From assembly GCA_015680685.1 (NCBI GenBank), contig MNCI01004469.1, positions 140,011 to 204,010 on the forward strand: 64,000 nucleotides of DNA, given 5' to 3'. A model generated the notes under the pieces. The model did no database searches. It saw only the letters and a program-made list of their open reading frames with translations, and was not told where the DNA came from. Shown here piece after piece: positions 58,640 to 64,000 of the stretch. The DNA is from Gnetum montanum. Its lineage: Eukaryota; Streptophyta; Gnetopsida; Gnetales; Gnetaceae. Position 1 is the first letter of the stretch. Every line of letters begins with the position of its first letter. Position numbers and translations under genes: made by a program.

Positions 58640-61600
58640 TAGAATATTTAGATTAGGATAAAAAGAAATGGTATTCATAAAATTTTGAAGACAGAATATT
58701 TCTTCAAGATTTTCTAAGGTTTGAGACTAGTCCACTCATCAAGATTACCATTAAAATAAAGAATAGTTTTTTGCCAATTGATATAAGAGCCACATAGTAT
58801 GTATTGATCCTTCACTCTAGGTAATAGAATATTAATATGCTATAGAGAATTGTAAATTATAAAAGAAACATATGCAAAATGCATGTTAAGAAATTGTATA
58901 TATTGATCATTAATTGAAATTTCCTTAATGAAATTTCTTTGTAAATCATAATGAAAATTATGTTAAAGAAATTCTACAAAAATAATAAAAATATGGGAAC
59001 CTAGATAAAAATCTTGATAAATTCAAGACTAAAATGAAAATGAACAGCTTAATCCAAAAGTTGTACCAACTTAAGCATTAGAATTAGTGAGTAGGATATG
59101 GACACGATAAATAAAATAATAACCAAATCCCAGTTTATAGAGATATGAAATAATGAAATTCTATTAAACAATATTATAATCTTTAGCATAATCTAACTTT
59201 AAAAAAAAGTAATATTTTGGTTAGTATTAGAAGCCCACTACATTCCCTCCCAAACTACAATATCATTATTTAGGATATATATACATTTTAAAACATCTAT
59301 CTCCTTAGGTTTGATGATATCCTTAATAACCTTTTGAATTTGGCAAGCCATGAATTTTGCTAAAATTTTATATGTATTGTTAGAAATAGTAATAGACTAC
59401 CAATTACCAATATGTTGAATATTTTCATTTTTATGAAGAAGATGAATCACATCTTTATTAATATTTTTAACAAGATAAACTTTAATAATAGCTTCTTGGA
59501 AAAGATGAAAGAGATCATTTCTAACAATTTCCTAATGCTTTTTAAGAATTTTAATTCAAAAAACATTAAATCCTAGAGATTTACTATATACTAAACTAAA
59601 AGTCACTACTTTAATTTATTCCATTGTAATTTCTACTTCAAGAATACTTTGATGTCCTTTTGTTATAAGATGAGAAATATGCATACTAGAGGCCTTGAAG
59701 GCTACTTTACTAAAACTTTTAAAAGAAAAAAATAGAAAAAAATGATTGGTTAAAAAACTATTAATAGTCTCAAGATCTATTATGATGAAATCATTTATAT
59801 ACAATAATTTTAGTTTAGATACTTGATCCTTTCATTTGAGAAATTTAAAAAGCTCCTTGCAAGGTTCATAAAAAATTTTCAACTAGTATATATGACTTTT
59901 AGTGAAACCACTTTTAGCTTTAAAAGTATTTTGATATAATTTGGCATAGAAAGCTTTCACAAAGGCTTTTTGAGTTTTAAAATCAAATGAATTCTAATCT
60001 AAAAGAATTTATATTTTCTTGATAGATTGTACAAGTGCTTCTTCAACTTGATGCTTTTGCTTAGTAATTTTTTTTCCAAATCATCTTTCATAATTTGTAA
60101 CTTTCCAAGTACTTTACTACCACCAATCAATCCAATTCATTGCATCAGTAGGTTTTTTTTGTTTTCTTTTTACATTCTACAAAGACTTAAAAATATTTTT
60201 CTTACTTGGTTTTATGAACATATTATCATTTATACAAAACATCTTCTACCTTGAAAAGGAGGAAGAATTAATCTTGAATAGAAAAATACTAATTTAAAAA
60301 TTGTTTGAAAAAGCAACATCTATATGTACTTGTACTTAAATTCTTTCAAAAAGAAAGATTAGAGATTTAAATCTATCAAGTTAACAATAAACTCTATCAT
60401 TTCCTTATTAATAATTATACCAACTATAGTTCTTCTAATTTGAATGAGATGGGAATAAAAAGATAATAATAGAAAGAAAATATTTTTCTTTAAAATTACA
60501 CCAATCTTAATTTTCTTAAGAAGACATATTAGGATGAAAGTCACCATGTTTATCTAAATTACTTTCAATCATATTGAGATCATCTCTAATAATTCAAGAA
60601 ACTTTAGGCAAGGATAGAAAATATTTCCAAACTTCTTATAAATCTCTCAAATTATTAGAAGCATAAATATCACAAAGTCTAAAGCTTCCTTTTTCACTAT
60701 GACAAGTAATCTAAATAACTCTTCCAAATTTATCAGAGATAAAATTTAAATCTTTTCTAGCTTATTTTTATTAATTAGAATAGCAACACCTCCTTTATTA
60801 ACTTTGTGATAAGTAGGAAAAAACAATGAAGTTTTTAAAAATGCATTTACCAAAAAAAAATAATAGCATGCACTCAAATCTAAATCTCTTATAGAAAAAG
60901 AAAATATAAAGATAATGTCAATTTGAATGATAATATTTGGAAATATTTTCTTAGAACCTATCAAAAATGCCCTAAACATTCAATGTAAAACTAGCATTGA
61001 GATGTTGAAGAGGAGGCCACCATTCTTAATTTCTCAATCTTAACATCTATCTCATAATTTGTCACTAATAGGTGAAAAAGAACTTCCAATGAGAAATTAT
61101 TTGAAACATTAGTAGAAGTAGAGATAGAATAAAACACCCTATGATTATTTGAATTGAAATCATTATTTATAGGCCTCTTCTTTTTATGTTGAATATAGAG
61201 AAATCCTTTTGCATCAATACGTTCATTACTAATGTTTGCTAAAAAGATCTATTTTCTAAAGAAAAATTTTCTTTACATATAAAGGACTTACTAGCACCTT
61301 TAAATTTAGAAGGATTAGTAAATGATGAAGAGATTTTTAGAAGAATGTTTTATTTGTGGATGCTAAAAGTTACTAGTATTTGCCTTTTGTAAAAATTGTT
61401 GTTTTTTTTTTCCATGAACTTTTTTATGAAGAGGATAAATTCTAATAACATGGTATTTATGATGAAAATAGCTACAACATCATTGAAAATTATAGTATGT
61501 AATTTTTTGAGAACAGTATAGATTACTTACCTTAAATTTTAATTTTATCTTCCTCTACTCTAAGTCAATCTCCACAAATAACGTGTGCATTGGAAACCAT

Positions 61601-61750
61601 CTTGTAATGTTTTTAACTCTAATTTGAGAATTGTACTAATGCTTCTAACAATCTCACTTTTAACACTTTGAAAAATTTAAAAAATATTTTCTAATTTAAT
61701 TCATCAATGAATTTTAGAATAATTAAAAGATTAAGATCAAAATCAAGGAT
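58640..61750 (-). pseudogene. L1-type LINE, decayed (ORF1 zinc-finger region, endonuclease, RT)
   Basis: Read on -: ORF1 part with FVEIDLE and a C..C..H..C-like stretch CCSYFHHKYH (about 61440-61590); endonuclease with KGGVAILI (about 60750-60805) and a GDF segment near 60540; RT with a decayed NWRPI block followed by NNTYKILAKFM (about 59345-59420), KLDYAKDY (about 59176-59199, the catalytic (D/E)K(A)YD block), KLGFGYYFI, and a FAY.VSFII degenerate YADD box (about 58861-58882). Spacing and order fit plant L1. Dense stops show long decay. The LTR of copy C begins 170 bp from its 5' end. Confidence 0.72.
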
Positions 61751-61831
61751 ATACAGTTAGCATAAGACTTTTGTCGTACTTAAGTAAAACATAATAATAT
61801 TATGTTAGATCAACATATCTATCAAGAATTA

Positions 61832-61898
61832 AACTTATGACTTGCAAATCATAAGCTACATGCTCTAACTGAGTAATGTCTCACTAATTCAAATAGGA
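61832..61898 (-). repeat. tRNA-like SINE fragment
   Basis: On -, TACTCAGTTAGAGCATG (A-box-like), then CATAAGTTTAATTCTTG (B-box-like). Too divergent for a working tRNA. Confidence 0.4.
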
Positions 61899-62693
61899 TA
61901 AAATGAACTTAAAAAGCCATTGTGCCGACCGAAATCGTCGGTGCAAGGCTGGAACGTGACGAACACCGAAAGAGATGTGGGCGAGCACAGTTGACCCTGC
62001 CTCCGCTTGAGGGCGAGCTGGAGTGGGCGAAGGCAGAGTGCCTTGGATGGTCCGCACGCGGATCAAACAAGGACTTCCCCGAGCGCCGCCGAAGCGTTAT
62101 ACGCTGGGTTATACGCGAACGGGGTGTAAGTAATGAATCAGGCGTGCACGGCGTAAACAGCGTAAACAGAAATGAACACAGCGTAAGCGTACGGGCGAGA
62201 CAGCGTGAACTAAAATGAGCACGATGTGAACGTACAATCGTGACAGCATTAACAAAAATGAACACGGCGTGAGCGTACAGGCGTCACAGCGTAAACAGTG
62301 AATTGGATGTAGGGCGTAAACAGGCAGACGGCGTGAACAGCGGGCGTATACGAATGGAGACGGAGCGAAGATGCAAGCGAGCGTGAACGGGGAGTGGGCC
62401 AAATTGACATAAAACTGAGAAAGAACTTGAAATAAATGTAAACAGTGGATTATAAAGTTAAAATGTTGTGCACCGGTCTGACGCAGTTGTGTAGGGACAC
62501 AAGGCGGACGTAAGCCCCGGTGGACAAGGGGGATGTAGCTGGCGGATGCGGTGGGTGAAGCGCGGATTGTGCTCAGCGTGCAGCGTGCAGGGGCTTTCAG
62601 CATAAGCGTGAGCGTGTGAGGGTTTCAGCAGCGTAATTGCTCTGGATCGGCTCTGATAAATTTTCGCGGCCCCTTGAACGTGGAAAACTGGGC

Positions 62694-62743
62694 TATTTAT
62701 AGGGGTAGGGTTACTGGGAAAAGCGGATGGGGAGACACGTGGC
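62694..62743 (-). promoter_or_regulatory. LTR promoter of copy C: TATA box and G-box
   Basis: Minus strand TATAAATA (62701 to 62694) with CACGTG about 40 bp upstream, the arrangement seen in copy B. Confidence 0.65.
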
Positions 62744-62759
62744 GTACAGACCGGGCGTT

Positions 62760-63160
62760 ACAATTTAGAAACTCGGTACACGCTGGGCGTATACGCTACA
62801 AGCTGGCGTGTACGCTGAGCGTACACGCTGGGCGTATACGCTGAGCGAAAGCATTTTCAAGCTGGCGTGTACGCTGGGCGTATACGCCGGGCGTACACGC
62901 TGGGCGCATACGCCAGGCGTAGAGACCGACGAATGTCCACTTGCTTCAATCCTTGCTCTTTGGTGTAATCTTCATGCTGCCATTGGAAATCCTGTCGTCG
63001 AGCGTGTACGCCGAGAAGCCAGGTGTAGAACGCTGGGCGTGAACGCTGGGCGTAGGCGCAGGGCTTGAACGCTGGGCGTAGACGCTGGGCGTGAACGCTG
63101 GGCGTAGACGCTGGGCGTGAACACTGGGCGTAGACGTTGGGCGTGAACGCTGGGATAACA
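62760..63160 (-). repeat. motif array in the copy C LTR
   Basis: On +, copies of CTGGGCGTATACGC, GGGCGTAGACGCT and GGGCGTGAACGCT at a period near 15 bp, the last two alternating regularly from about 63040 to 63150. At least three exact GCGTATACGC. More regular than in B. Confidence 0.88.
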
Positions 63161-63175
63161 CTTGAAAATATTTTT

Positions 63176-63256
63176 GTGGTGTTTCATTGGCCCCTCTTTG
63201 TTGACGCTTGGAGGAATCGACCCGAGAAGCGTCGACAAAGAAGCGCAAAACACCAC
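63176..63256 (-). other. two-tier hairpin and polypurine tract, copy C
   Basis: On +: outer arms GTGGTGTTT (63176-63184) and AAACACCAC (63248-63256); inner arms CTTTGTTGACGCTT (from 63196) and AAGCGTCGACAAAG (to 63240). The polypurine tract on - is AGAGGGGCCAA, next to the LTR. Same structure as copy B. Confidence 0.8.
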
Positions 63257-64000
63257 GAGCAGCTCGATAAAAGCCTTGTCCCCTATCACCTGGCTAGACC
63301 TTATCGTACCGTGCCCAATGGTAAATGGGATTGAAAGGGTCAGAGTGGAAACAGGTGGGAAGGAAGGGATCGTGGGGATCGGTCATTGCCCGAGAGACCA
63401 TGCTGGGAGAGTAGGATGCTCAGGTGTGTGGCATGCCGGTCTTTGTCGATAGCCGTCTTTCAGCTGACTCGGAACTCAAGTTTGCGATGTGCGTCCTTTG
63501 GCGGAACGGTGCTCTTGGTGGTTTTTCAAGAGAACCAGTTGTCACTACCAAAGCCACGGGGTGATGTTTTGCGTTCTTTGGAGGAACAGCTCCCCTCTTT
63601 GGGTAAACCGTTAGCGTAGAGCCAAAACCATGTGATAGGAATTTTTTTTTTTTTTATGTTACGACTGCTGTAGCGTTTCGCAGCGTGCCGTGGTTCGGTA
63701 GATAGAAAGCGGGCTTGCGGGGAACGGGAACATGCGGGTTAACGGTTCAATTTAGTCTTGCCAGGTGAACAAATGGACTGCCTCATCCTGCTACTTATGA
63801 TGAACGCGCTCTCGTGCGAGAACTTCCGAGTGTCATCCTGCAAACACAACTCCAAAGAGACAAGAAAACCATGAGTGCATTGACGAGTGTAGATTTAGAC
63901 AGCTGCAGGTGAACAAAGATATTGCGGCGATTCAGAGCATCGAATGCGAATGTCAATGATGCTGATTGAGGGTGTGATGACTCTGACGAATGGAGGTGGC
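63187..64000 (-). mobile_element. 3' untranslated region of copy C, continuing beyond the window
   Basis: Aligns on - with 24000-24958 of copy B: hairpin, the two GTTCCNCCAAAGAA elements (about 63500 and 63575), and the conserved acceptor-like block (63832-63870). Integrase and the rest of the element should lie beyond 64000. No gene in this part. Confidence 0.8.

Larger units (their letters stand above)
61921..63186 (-). repeat. 3' LTR of Tat-lineage copy C (1266 bp), minus strand
   Basis: On - it runs from TGAAACACCAC (63186) to GGTCGGCACA (61921), with the layout of copy B: motif array (62760-63160), CACGTG (about 62738), TATAAATA (62694-62701), and the conserved distal block GATTTCGG near the end. 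Overall richer in C and G than A and B, with few TG or CA decay products, so it looks younger. GCCAT at 61916-61920 would be the target duplication; its partner is outside the window. Confidence 0.88.

Noticed and set aside
61832-61898. Functional tRNA gene
   Set aside because: A-box and B-box words are present, but arms do not pair well and an acceptor stem is not evident; a SINE fragment fits better.
62109-62603. 164-codon minus-strand frame in the copy C LTR
   Set aside because: Lies in the LTR downstream of the TATA box, with no counterpart frame in the LTRs of A and B.

Overview
The window is repeat-dominated nuclear DNA of a seed plant with a large genome; I see no intact host gene. 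The evidence is nested plant-type LTR retrotransposons (Tat and Athila lineages of Ty3/gypsy), decayed L1-type LINEs, tRNA-like SINE pieces, and stop codons that mostly look like C-to-T decay. Clade cannot be fixed from sequence alone; a gymnosperm or another large-genome plant would fit.

Layout. (1) 1-40926: one Tat-lineage element on + (copy A), its 5' end outside the window. It is interrupted by a complete related element on + (copy B, 8133-26185, 5-bp target duplication CCACA) and by a 6.3-kb non-coding LTR element on - (28278-34619). Copy A itself sits inside the RT of an Athila-like element on - (40927 to about 46157). (2) About 46500-47598: decayed LINE endonuclease on -, broken by a complete 7.4-kb LTR element on + (47599-55023, target duplication ACGTC) that carries only a gag-like gene. 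That gag is homologous to the gag of the neighbouring Athila-like element, so they look like a non-autonomous/autonomous pair. (3) 55024-61920: AT-rich DNA with SINE-like pieces and a long decayed L1 LINE on -. (4) 61921-64000: the 3' LTR and 3' untranslated region of a third Tat element (copy C) on -.

The most notable find is the Tat family. Between protease and reverse transcriptase, copies A and B each carry about 6 kb of extra DNA that looks like an intron. It holds an ANTISENSE gene with its own introns: six exons in copy B, all junction phases agreeing, about 990 codons. The predicted protein starts with an FCP1/HAD-phosphatase-like domain whose catalytic motif is degenerate, continues with a long unknown region, and ends with a coiled coil and an acidic tail. 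Both copies are pseudogenes now, but their exon plan and protein sequence are shared.

Other shared signals of this family: short motif arrays that are element-specific (GCGTATACGC in B and C, CTCACGCT in A) in the LTR and upstream of the antisense gene; a TTAAACT motif in three non-coding intervals; and a two-tier hairpin enclosing the polypurine tract and the first bases of the 3' LTR, present in all three copies.
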